Shown here piece after piece: positions 18,271 to 25,544 of a stretch of 64,000 nt of DNA. The stretch's first letter is position 1; every line of letters starts with the position of its first letter. The translations under genes and the position numbers were made by a program. The notes beneath the pieces are model-generated. The model was not told the origin of the DNA, ran no database searches, and saw only the letters and a list, made by a program, of their open reading frames with translations. This stretch comes from Halomarinibacterium sp041392205 (GTDB lineage Bacteria > Bacteroidota > Bacteroidia > Flavobacteriales > Flavobacteriaceae), in the NCBI GenBank assembly GCA_041392205.1, contig JAWKMO010000005.1:1-64000 (forward strand). The letters are read 5' to 3'.

Positions 18271-19290
18271 TTAGAAGGAATCTTCTTCCTCCTTATTCAA
18301 CATTTCCCAAAGTTTATCTTTTAACTCAACAAGGCCTTGTTGCGCCACAGACGATATAAACAAATACGGAATCCCTTTAAATTCTTTATCCAGAAGTTGC
18401 TTCATTTCGGTTTTCAATTCGGCATCTAGCATATCGCTTTTCGAAATAGCAATTAATCGTTGCTTGTCCAATAGTTCTGGGTTGTAACGACGTAATTCGT
18501 CCAGCAAAATATCATACTGTTCCCGAATGTCTTTTGCATCGGCTGGGATTAAAAAAAGTAAGGTAGAATTACGTTCTATATGACGCAAAAAGTAGTGTCC
18601 CAAGCCTTTCCCTTCGGCAGCACCTTCAATAATCCCAGGAATATCTGCCATGACAAAGGTTTGAAAATCACGGTGAGTAACAATTCCTAAATTGGGTTTT
18701 AGCGTGGTAAATTCGTAATCGGCAATTTTAGGTTTTGCCGCTGTAATGACCGAGAGTAACGTAGATTTCCCAGCATTGGGAAAACCTACCAAGCCTACAT
18801 CGGCCAACACTTTCATTTCTAAGGTAATATTATACTCTTCTCCCTCCAATCCGGGTTGTGCATATCGTGGAGTTTGGTTTGTGGAAGTTTTAAAATGAGC
18901 ATTTCCAAGACCTCCTTTTCCGCCACGAGCAACGATTAGTTCTTCCCCGTCTTCCGTAAGTTCTTTGTAAGTTTCTCCAGTATCGGTGTTTTTTATCACC
19001 GTACCCAAAGGCACTTCCACATAAACATCGGCACCATCGGCTCCGGTACTGGTTTGTTTTCCTCCTGCACCGCCACTTTCAGCAGAAAAATGACGTTTAA
19101 ATTTTAAATGATAGAGCGTCCAAAGATTTTTGTTGGCCTTTACAATAATATGTCCGCCACGACCTCCATCACCCCCATCGGGACCTCCTTTTGGAATGTA
19201 TTTTTCACGACGAAGGTGTCGACTCCCCTGTCCTCCTTTTCCGGAGGATACATGAATCTTTACATAATCAACAAAATTTCCTTCCGTCAT
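18271..19290 (-). CDS. obgE: GTPase ObgE/CgtA
   Basis: A 339-residue Obg GTPase. The glycine-rich Obg domain covers residues 1-160 (SSGKGGQGSRHLRREKYIPKGGPDGGDGGRGGH). The G domain has G1 GFPNAGKST (169-177), the switch I TT in YEFTTLKPN, G3 DIPGIIEGAAEGKGLG and G4 ISKSD. No C-terminal extension is present, as usual in Bacteroidota. Family knowledge: ObgE binds the 50S subunit and couples ribosome assembly to the stringent response. It follows adk by 6 bases, forming an adk-obgE operon. Confidence 0.96.
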   Translation of the reverse strand: MTEGNFVDYVKIHVSSGKGGQGSRHLRREKYIPKGGPDGGDGGRGGHIIVKANKNLWTLYHLKFKRHFSAESGGAGGKQTSTGADGADVYVEVPLGTVIKNTDTGETYKELTEDGEELIVARGGKGGLGNAHFKTSTNQTPRYAQPGLEGEEYNITLEMKVLADVGLVGFPNAGKSTLLSVITAAKPKIADYEFTTLKPNLGIVTHRDFQTFVMADIPGIIEGAAEGKGLGHYFLRHIERNSTLLFLIPADAKDIREQYDILLDELRRYNPELLDKQRLIAISKSDMLDAELKTEMKQLLDKEFKGIPYLFISSVAQQGLVELKDKLWEMLNKEEEDSF

Positions 19291-19296
19291 AGTTTC

Positions 19297-19869
19297 TTAT
19301 AAGTTATCAATTACCGCACTTAATCGCTCTGTAATTTCTTCAATGCTTCCCACACCATCCACTCCATAATATTTATCTTGTTTTTGGTAAAATCCTTTCA
19401 GAATATCTGTTTTTCTATAATATTCGGCAATGCGTTCTCTTATAACTTCTTCATTAGCATCATCGGCACGACCACTTACTTTTCCTCTTTCTAAAAGCCT
19501 TCCAACCAATATTTCATCATCAACTTCCAAAGCTACCATCGCATTAATTTGGCTGTTTTTTTCTTTCATTAAATTGGAAAGAGCCTCGGCTTGCGCTTCC
19601 GTTCTTGGGAAACCATCAAAAATAAATCCGTTGGCCTTGGGATTTTTCTCCACTTCGGCATTCAACATATTAATGGTTACCTCATCGGGCACTAGATGAC
19701 CTTTATCCATATAGGATTTTGCCAAAGTTCCTAATTCCGTTTCGTTTTTAATGTTATATCGAAATACATCTCCCGTGGAGATATGCACCAATTGGTATTT
19801 TTCTTTTAAAATGTCTGCCTGAGTTCCTTTTCCAGCACCGGGAGGGCCAAATAAAACGATGTTTTTCAT
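19297..19869 (-). CDS. adk: adenylate kinase
   Basis: A 190-residue adenylate kinase of the short-lid type. The P-loop is GPPGAGKGTQ, followed by HISTGDVFRYN, the AMP-binding GHLVPDE and FDGFPRTEAQA, and the arginines of VGRLLERGKVSGRADD. The open frame extends upstream to 19965, but the ATG at 19869 gives the standard start MKNIVLFGPPGAGKG. It interconverts ATP+AMP and 2 ADP in the cytoplasm. Its likely -7 box (TATCTTTG) is at 19925-19932, between adk and the divergent purK. Confidence 0.95.
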   Translation of the reverse strand: MKNIVLFGPPGAGKGTQADILKEKYQLVHISTGDVFRYNIKNETELGTLAKSYMDKGHLVPDEVTINMLNAEVEKNPKANGFIFDGFPRTEAQAEALSNLMKEKNSQINAMVALEVDDEILVGRLLERGKVSGRADDANEEVIRERIAEYYRKTDILKGFYQKQDKYYGVDGVGSIEEITERLSAVIDNL

Positions 19870-19924
19870 CTTTTTGGGTTTCTTATTAAATAGTATTTGT
19901 AAAAATTTCCACATATTGAGGGTG

Positions 19925-19932
19925 CAAAGATA
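19925..19932 (-). promoter_or_regulatory. putative -7 box of adk
   Basis: On the minus strand the bases read TATCTTTG, an exact match to the Bacteroidota -7 consensus TAnnTTTG, about 55 bases before the adk ATG. No convincing -33 TTTG is seen, so the call rests on the -7 box and position. Confidence 0.5.
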
Positions 19933-19951
19933 CCAATTCGCAATAGAATTG

Positions 19952-19959
19952 TACCTTTG
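19952..19959 (+). promoter_or_regulatory. putative -7 box of purK
   Basis: TACCTTTG matches TAnnTTTG exactly and ends only 4 bases before the purK ATG (19964). If used, transcription would start at or next to the start codon. It lies back to back with the adk box, 19 bases apart. Confidence 0.45.
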
Positions 19960-19963
19960 CAAC

Positions 19964-21121
19964 ATGGTAAATTATTTTTCCTCCAACTTCACCCTCGGAA
20001 TCTTAGGCGGCGGCCAATTAGGAAAAATGCTGCTCTACGAAACGCGTAAATTTGATATCAAAACCCACGTCGTTGACCCTAGTGCTGAAGCCCCTTGCCG
20101 CATCGCTTGCGATGAGTTTCAGCAAGGTGATTTAATGGATTATGACACCGTTTATTCCTTCGGAAAAAAAGTAGATGTGTTAACTTTTGAAATTGAAGGC
20201 GTTAATGTTGAAGCGTTAGAGAAATTAGAGAGCGAAGGTAAAAAAGTATATCCTTCGGCTAGAACCCTTCGAAATATTCAGGATAAAGGGATTCAAAAAC
20301 AGTTTTATAAAAAGCATCAAATTCCTACTTCCCCTTTTAAAGTTTTTGAAAGTAAGAATGAATTAAACGAAGCCATATTTCGCAAAGAATTGCATTTCCC
20401 TTTTGTTTGGAAAAGTTGCACGGGGGGCTACGATGGAAAAGGGGTTTCTATTATTCGAGAGGCAGAGGATGTTATTCCGCTTTTGGAAGGGGCTTGTATT
20501 GCTGAAAAACTTATTCCTTTTAAAAATGAACTAGCGGTTATTGTTGCAAGAAATCCATCTGGAGAAGTTACCACGTATCCTGTTGTTGAGATGGAATTTC
20601 ACCCGGAAGCCAATCAAGTGGAATATGTGATTTGCCCAGCAAGAATTGATGAAATAGTAGCTGAAAAAGCACGTGCCGTGGCTGAAAAAGTATCCAAAGC
20701 CTTTGAACATGTAGGGTTATTGGCAGTGGAAATGTTCCAAACAGAAGAAGGTGACATTTTAGTCAACGAAGTAGCGCCAAGACCCCATAATAGCGGCCAT
20801 TACAGTATTGAAGCCAGCGTTACCAACCAATTTGAACAACACCTGCGAGCTGTTTTAGATCTTCCGTTAGGCAAAACCGATAGCAAACTAGGTGGTATTA
20901 TGGTAAATTTGGTGGGTGCCGAAGGCCATACAGGAGATGTAGTTTATCAAAATATTGAAAAAATAATGGCTTTGGAAGGGGTAACTCCTCATATCTACGG
21001 AAAGAAAGAAACCCGTCCTTTTCGAAAAATGGGGCATGTGACCATTGTAAATAAAGACATTACGAAAGCGAGAGAAATAGCAGAAAAAGTTAAAAACACT
21101 ATCAAAGTTATTAGCAAATAA
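19964..21121 (+). CDS. purK: 5-(carboxyamino)imidazole ribonucleotide synthase PurK
   Basis: A 385-residue ATP-grasp enzyme. The N-terminal motif LGILGGGQLGKMLLYE and the later KSCTGGYDGKG, EKLIPFKNELAVIV, LLAVEMF and NEVAPRPHNSGHYSIEA are diagnostic. The ATG at 19964 was chosen because it precedes this N-terminus directly; the frame is open further upstream without similarity. Family knowledge: PurK makes N5-CAIR from AIR, bicarbonate and ATP in purine synthesis; PurE, the next enzyme, is encoded 87 bases downstream. A repeat-rich gap separates the two. Confidence 0.96.
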   Translation: MVNYFSSNFTLGILGGGQLGKMLLYETRKFDIKTHVVDPSAEAPCRIACDEFQQGDLMDYDTVYSFGKKVDVLTFEIEGVNVEALEKLESEGKKVYPSARTLRNIQDKGIQKQFYKKHQIPTSPFKVFESKNELNEAIFRKELHFPFVWKSCTGGYDGKGVSIIREAEDVIPLLEGACIAEKLIPFKNELAVIVARNPSGEVTTYPVVEMEFHPEANQVEYVICPARIDEIVAEKARAVAEKVSKAFEHVGLLAVEMFQTEEGDILVNEVAPRPHNSGHYSIEASVTNQFEQHLRAVLDLPLGKTDSKLGGIMVNLVGAEGHTGDVVYQNIEKIMALEGVTPHIYGKKETRPFRKMGHVTIVNKDITKAREIAEKVKNTIKVISK

Positions 21122-21126
21122 TGTCC

Positions 21127-21195
21127 CCTCGAGCGCAGTCGGGAGGTATTTTAAAGTATTTACAACAAATAGGTCTCGACTGCGCTCGACCAGAC
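21127..21195. repeat. inverted pair of repeat A between purK and purE
   Basis: A degenerate copy (CCTCGAGCGCAGTCGGGAGG, 21127-21146) faces a full copy (21172-21195, core GGTCTCGACTGCGCTCGACC followed by AGAC) across 25 bases. The two arms can fold into a long hairpin in the purK-purE message. The same repeat occurs four times around the GIY-YIG gene at 63482-63962. Confidence 0.88.
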
Positions 21196-21208
21196 AAATA
21201 CAATAATT

Positions 21209-21694
21209 ATGAGCAAAGTTGGAATTATTATGGGAAGCACCAGCGACCTACCCGTGATGCAGGAAGCCATCGATATTTTAAAGGGTTTTGATATAGCAAC
21301 CGAAGTTGATATTGTTTCAGCGCATCGTACCCCAGATAAGTTATTCGATTACGGTAAAAATGCCCATACGCGAGGAATTTCCGTCATTATTGCGGGAGCG
21401 GGTGGCGCGGCACACCTTCCTGGAATGGTGGCTTCTCTTTCGCCACTTCCTGTGATTGGCGTTCCTGTAAAATCAAGCAATTCCATAGACGGTTGGGATT
21501 CGGTGTTGTCTATCCTTCAAATGCCCGGAGGTGTTCCCGTAGCCACCGTTGCTCTTAACGGCGCAAAAAATGCTGGAATTCTAGCCGCACAGATTATTGG
21601 CGCTAGCGACAAATGCGTTCTTGATAAAATACTTGCCTACAAAGAAGGTTTAAAACAAAAAGTAGAAGAAGGCGCAAAAAAAATAAAAAAATAA
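21209..21694 (+). CDS. purE: N5-CAIR mutase PurE
   Basis: A 161-residue class I PurE. The active-site sequence MGSTSDLP lies near the N-terminus, followed by SAHRTPDKL, IAGAGGAAHLPGMVAS and VPVKSSNSIDGWDSVLSILQMPGGVPVATV. Family knowledge: it converts N5-CAIR to CAIR in de novo purine synthesis, acting after PurK encoded just upstream. An inverted repeat pair in the 87-base gap may alter message stability between the two genes. Confidence 0.96.
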   Translation: MSKVGIIMGSTSDLPVMQEAIDILKGFDIATEVDIVSAHRTPDKLFDYGKNAHTRGISVIIAGAGGAAHLPGMVASLSPLPVIGVPVKSSNSIDGWDSVLSILQMPGGVPVATVALNGAKNAGILAAQIIGASDKCVLDKILAYKEGLKQKVEEGAKKIKK

Positions 21695-21745
21695 GTTTCG
21701 AGGTCGCATACAATCAAGACCAAAATAAATTATATATTTTCCTAA

Positions 21746-23764
21746 ATGAATCCTCTATTAAAACCTTTTAATACTGCTCCCTTTTCCGAAATTAAAAACG
21801 AACATTTCCTTCCTGCCATTACAAAATTGATTGAAAAATCCAAGGAAGAAATCAATGCTATTGTGGAGAATACGGAAGCTCCCAACTTTAAAAATACCGT
21901 TGAAGCATTGGAGCAAACAGGAAGTCTGTTGGACCGCGTAACCAGTATTTTTTTCAACCTCAACAGCGCCGAAACGAATGACGAAATTCAAAAAATAGCG
22001 CAACAAATTTCTCCATTGCTTACCGATTTCAAAAACGATTTATTGTTGAACGAAGCCCTTTTCAAAAAAGTGAAAAAGGTTTTTGACCAGAAGCAATCCC
22101 TTTTGCTGAATCCTGAAGAGCAAATGCTTTTGGAAAAACAATACAAAGGTTTTTCCAGAAATGGCGCCAATCTTTCCGAAGAAAAGAAAATACAGCTTCG
22201 AAAAATTGACAATGAGCTTTCAAAACTTTCCTTAACTTTTGGCGAAAACGTCTTAGCAGAAACCAATGCTTACGAAATGCATATTACCCATGAGGCAGAT
22301 TTAGCAGGTCTTCCCGAGGGCGTAAAAGAAGCCGCTGCACAAACCGCTGCTGAAAAAGGAAAAGAGGGATGGGTGATAACGTTGGATTATCCAAGTTACA
22401 TTCCGTTTATGAAATATGTCGAAAACAGGGCGCTTCGGAAAAGACTCTCGTTGGCTTTTGGTGCAAAAGCCTTTCAAAATAACAAATTCAACAATGAACA
22501 AATTGTGTTGGAAATTGTGAATCTTCGTCATCAAAGAGCACAATTGTTAGGTTATCCATCTCACGCCCATTTTGTATTGGAGGAACGTATGGCGGAAACC
22601 CCCGAAAAAGTAATTTCCTTTTTAAATGAATTGCTTGAAAAGGCAAAACCCGCGGCAAAAGCAGAATTTGATGAATTACAAGCGTATGCAAAACAACTGG
22701 ATGAAATTGACCAATTACAAAAGTGGGATAGTGCTTATTATGCCGAAAAATTAAAACAAGAACGTTTCCATCTCGATGATGAAAAGTTAAAACCCTATTT
22801 TCCTCTACAGCAAGTCATTGATGGGGTTTTTAAGGTGGCCGAAAAGCTATTCGGACTTCAATTTAAAGAAGGAAACAATATCGATAAATACCATCCCGAT
22901 GTAAAAACATATGAAGTTAGGGATAGCGAAGGGACATTGGTTGCTATTTTCTACGCCGATTTCCATCCACGTCCAGGAAAACGAGGAGGTGCGTGGATGA
23001 CCAGTTTTAAACCACAGCAAATAAAAAATGGAAAAAATGACAGACCCCATATTTCGATTGTTTGCAATTTTACAAAACCTACTGCGAGTAAACCCTCTTT
23101 ATTAACGTTTAATGAAGTCACTACCCTTTTTCACGAATTTGGTCACGCACTCCACGGAATGTTAGCCAATACTACCTACGCCGGACTTTCTGGAACTAAT
23201 GTTTATTGGGATTTTGTAGAACTTCCCAGTCAGGTGTTGGAAAATTGGTGCTACGAAAAAGAGACCCTAGAATTGTTTGCAAAACATTACGAAACGGGTG
23301 AATTAATCCCAATGCAATGGGTTGAAAAAATAAAAGAATCGGCTACTTTTCATGAAGGCATGCAAACATTGCGTCAACTTAGTTTTGGGATGCTTGACAT
23401 GGCTTGGCACGGCAGTGATCCTTCAGCTATAAAAAACGTAAAGGCTTTTGAAGAAGCTGCTTTTGTAGGCACCCAACTATATCCTGATACCCCCGAAACT
23501 TGTATGAGTACCTCATTTTCTCATATTTTTCAAGGAGGCTATTCTGCTGGTTATTATAGTTATAAATGGGCCGAAGTACTCGATGCCGATGCTTTTGAGT
23601 ACTTTAAACAAGAAGGAATTTTTAATAAAAAGGTCGCTAATAAGTTTAAAGATTTTGTGCTTTCTCAAGGGGGAACACAAGACCCCATGGAGTTGTATAT
23701 GAAGTTTCGTGGCCAAAAACCCAATCCAGAAGCACTTTTAAAAAGAGCAGGACTCATAAAATAA
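21746..23764 (+). CDS. M3 family metallopeptidase (oligopeptidase A / Dcp type)
   Basis: A 672-residue zinc peptidase without a signal peptide. The HEFGH zinc motif is at residues 463-467 (LFHEFGHALHGML), with the third ligand glutamate ~25 residues on in FVELPSQVLENW. FADFHPRPGKRGGAW, and SHIFQGGYSAGYYSYKWAEVLDADAF near the C-terminus, are typical of the subfamily containing peptidyl-dipeptidase Dcp. Family knowledge: such enzymes degrade short peptides in the cytoplasm. It has 51 bases after purE and could be read through from it. Confidence 0.93.
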   Translation: MNPLLKPFNTAPFSEIKNEHFLPAITKLIEKSKEEINAIVENTEAPNFKNTVEALEQTGSLLDRVTSIFFNLNSAETNDEIQKIAQQISPLLTDFKNDLLLNEALFKKVKKVFDQKQSLLLNPEEQMLLEKQYKGFSRNGANLSEEKKIQLRKIDNELSKLSLTFGENVLAETNAYEMHITHEADLAGLPEGVKEAAAQTAAEKGKEGWVITLDYPSYIPFMKYVENRALRKRLSLAFGAKAFQNNKFNNEQIVLEIVNLRHQRAQLLGYPSHAHFVLEERMAETPEKVISFLNELLEKAKPAAKAEFDELQAYAKQLDEIDQLQKWDSAYYAEKLKQERFHLDDEKLKPYFPLQQVIDGVFKVAEKLFGLQFKEGNNIDKYHPDVKTYEVRDSEGTLVAIFYADFHPRPGKRGGAWMTSFKPQQIKNGKNDRPHISIVCNFTKPTASKPSLLTFNEVTTLFHEFGHALHGMLANTTYAGLSGTNVYWDFVELPSQVLENWCYEKETLELFAKHYETGELIPMQWVEKIKESATFHEGMQTLRQLSFGMLDMAWHGSDPSAIKNVKAFEEAAFVGTQLYPDTPETCMSTSFSHIFQGGYSAGYYSYKWAEVLDADAFEYFKQEGIFNKKVANKFKDFVLSQGGTQDPMELYMKFRGQKPNPEALLKRAGLIK

Positions 23765-23809
23765 TAGGCTTGTAATTTCTATGGTAAACTTTCCTATTTT
23801 TACACGGCT

Positions 23810-24367
23810 ATGAGTAAGATAGAACTATATCCGGAAACTTGGGTGGATCGGTATTCCGACTACTTATATAATTACACTATTGTAAGAGTAAATGACCATG
23901 ACGTGGCACAGGATATTATTTCAGAAACTTTTTTGGCGGGTCTAAAATCGAAGGATAATTTTAAAGGAGAGGCTACTGAAAGAACTTGGTTAATTGCTAT
24001 TTTAAAACGAAAGATTATTGATTATTATCGAAAAATTAATAGTAATAAAGGCAAAGCCGAAGTTCGTATAAATTATAATGACACCGAAAATGAAGGCGAC
24101 TGGCTGGAAGAAAAAGTAGCCGATTTTTCGGAAATGAATGCTGAGGAAAGTATGGAAAATGAAGAATTGGGACTCGCTATTTTGGGGTGTTTGGATTCTA
24201 TTAATGAAAAACAAGCTGAAATTTTTAAATTAAAAACTATAGATGGTGTTGACACAGACACCCTTTGTAATGAATTTAATGTCACACCGTCTAATCTTTG
24301 GGTAATTATACACCGAGCAAGAAAGTCGCTTGCAGATTGCCTAGAAACAAATTGGTTTAACAAATGA
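23810..24367 (+). CDS. ECF-type RNA polymerase sigma factor
   Basis: A 185-residue sigma-70 family protein. Region 2 is seen at residues ~10-75 (WVDRYSDYLYNYTIVRVNDHDVAQDIISETFLAGLKSKDNFKGEATERTWLIAILKRKIIDYYRK) and region 4 at ~125-180 (EKQAEIFKLKTIDGVDTDTLCNEFNVTPSNLWVIIHRARKSLADCL). Its stop overlaps the ATG of the next gene by four bases (ATGA), as expected for a sigma/anti-sigma pair. The regulon cannot be read from the sequence. Confidence 0.9.
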   Translation: MSKIELYPETWVDRYSDYLYNYTIVRVNDHDVAQDIISETFLAGLKSKDNFKGEATERTWLIAILKRKIIDYYRKINSNKGKAEVRINYNDTENEGDWLEEKVADFSEMNAEESMENEELGLAILGCLDSINEKQAEIFKLKTIDGVDTDTLCNEFNVTPSNLWVIIHRARKSLADCLETNWFNK

Positions 24368-24606
24368 AGATAAAAATTAAGTGCAACGAGTCTAATCATA
24401 TTTGTGATAAATCGCAATACAAAGAGGCCAGTCTTTGGGAAAAAATAAAATTAAACATTCATTTACTGTATTGCGATTATTGTAGAAAATATACTGCCAA
24501 TAACCAAAGACTTACCAAGACTCTTAAAGGTTCTCAACTTAAAACTTTAGGTCAAGAAGACAAAAATGTTTTAAGAGAAAGGATACTTCAAGAGATGAAA
24601 AAATAA
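24364..24606 (+). CDS. small zinc-finger anti-sigma candidate
   Basis: An 80-residue soluble protein containing H-x3-C-x2-C (HLLYCDYC, ~54-61 of the chain's centre), the zinc-binding signature of ZAS/zf-HC2 anti-sigma domains. It has no membrane helix, unlike many ECF anti-sigmas, so it would act in the cytoplasm. Overlap with the sigma gene (ATGA) supports a functional pair. The last 19 bases overlap the 3' end of the convergent UbiA-like gene. Confidence 0.78.
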   Translation: MKIKIKCNESNHICDKSQYKEASLWEKIKLNIHLLYCDYCRKYTANNQRLTKTLKGSQLKTLGQEDKNVLRERILQEMKK

Positions 24607-25418
24607 TACTTCTCAAAAAATAATAATACAACCCATAAAATAGGGATTCCTTCCACCCAAAAAGAGGTAAAATAAACCGACTGTTTTTGCTTCGAAAACC
24701 AAACCAAAAAAGCCGTTAGCAGTAACATTACAATAAAAAATGCTGTATATGAGCTATGTATCTCCGCTTTAAATCCTTGAAGAATTATCATTATTAATAG
24801 AAACAAATATCCTACCCATTTTGTTTTGGACACACCCAGTTTTTGCGGTAATGTCCCTAAGGTAAGATCATCATATACCAAATCTCTTATTTCAAATGGA
24901 ATAATTAACACTAATACCCATAGAAACCGCTGAAGAAAAGTAAGAAAAACGTCCGTATTTAAATTATTTTCAGAAGCGATCCAAGGTAAAAGAACCGTAA
25001 CTCCGGCCCACACAAAAGCAACAATATAAATTTTAAGTCCTTCAAAATTTCGAAGATTCTTTTTACGATAAAAAGGCAATACATACAATACCGTAACCAA
25101 CCCCAAAGCAAGACTCGCAAAAAGTACATTTCTGGAAATCTGAAACATAGAATACAAAAAACCCGCAAAACATATGAAGGAAAAAAGTTGGATAAGCTTT
25201 ACATTTTTTGCCAAGCTTTTATGATGCATGCCAGCAATTCCAGCATATTTTATAAAATTATAGCCCGTAATAGTTCCCAAAAAGATAAACCCTAAAACAG
25301 ATTTTATTAGGGGTAAATCGTACTCTAAAAAAGTAGCAATAGTGAAGCATAAAACTGCTAAAGAGACATGAATACTACTTTGCAAATAGAAATTTAAAAC
25401 GCTTTTAAAAAGGTTCAT
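24588..25418 (-). CDS. UbiA-like polytopic membrane protein
   Basis: A 276-residue protein with about eight hydrophobic helices. The second half has EIRDLVYDDLTLGTLPQKLG, similar to the second aspartate-rich motif of the UbiA prenyltransferase family. The first NDxxDxxxD motif is not seen (TGYNFIKYAG stands there), so a prenyl-transfer activity is doubtful. Family knowledge: UbiA proteins prenylate quinone or tetrapyrrole precursors. It is monocistronic, convergent with the sigma/anti-sigma pair. Confidence 0.68.
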   Translation of the reverse strand: MNLFKSVLNFYLQSSIHVSLAVLCFTIATFLEYDLPLIKSVLGFIFLGTITGYNFIKYAGIAGMHHKSLAKNVKLIQLFSFICFAGFLYSMFQISRNVLFASLALGLVTVLYVLPFYRKKNLRNFEGLKIYIVAFVWAGVTVLLPWIASENNLNTDVFLTFLQRFLWVLVLIIPFEIRDLVYDDLTLGTLPQKLGVSKTKWVGYLFLLIMIILQGFKAEIHSSYTAFFIVMLLLTAFLVWFSKQKQSVYFTSFWVEGIPILWVVLLFFEKYYFFIS

Positions 25419-25515
25419 AAAACAAAAATAGCCAAAGTGTTAGTAAGTCTCCATTTTGGTTGAAAAATAATACGCTTTCAGGGATCCAAAACCTATTTAA
25501 AATACTTTAAAATTG

Positions 25516-25523
25516 TAATTTTG
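25516..25523 (+). promoter_or_regulatory. putative -7 box of gcvP
   Basis: TAATTTTG matches the Bacteroidota TAnnTTTG -7 consensus 21 bases before the gcvP ATG. No clear -33 box is found. No glycine-riboswitch-like structure is apparent in this short leader. Confidence 0.4.
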
Positions 25524-25544
25524 GCAAAATTTAATCCCAATTTC

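Noticed and set aside
19870..19965. N-terminal extension of adenylate kinase
   Set aside because: The extension runs over the divergent promoter region and is not part of the conserved enzyme; the P-loop start at 19869 fits the family.
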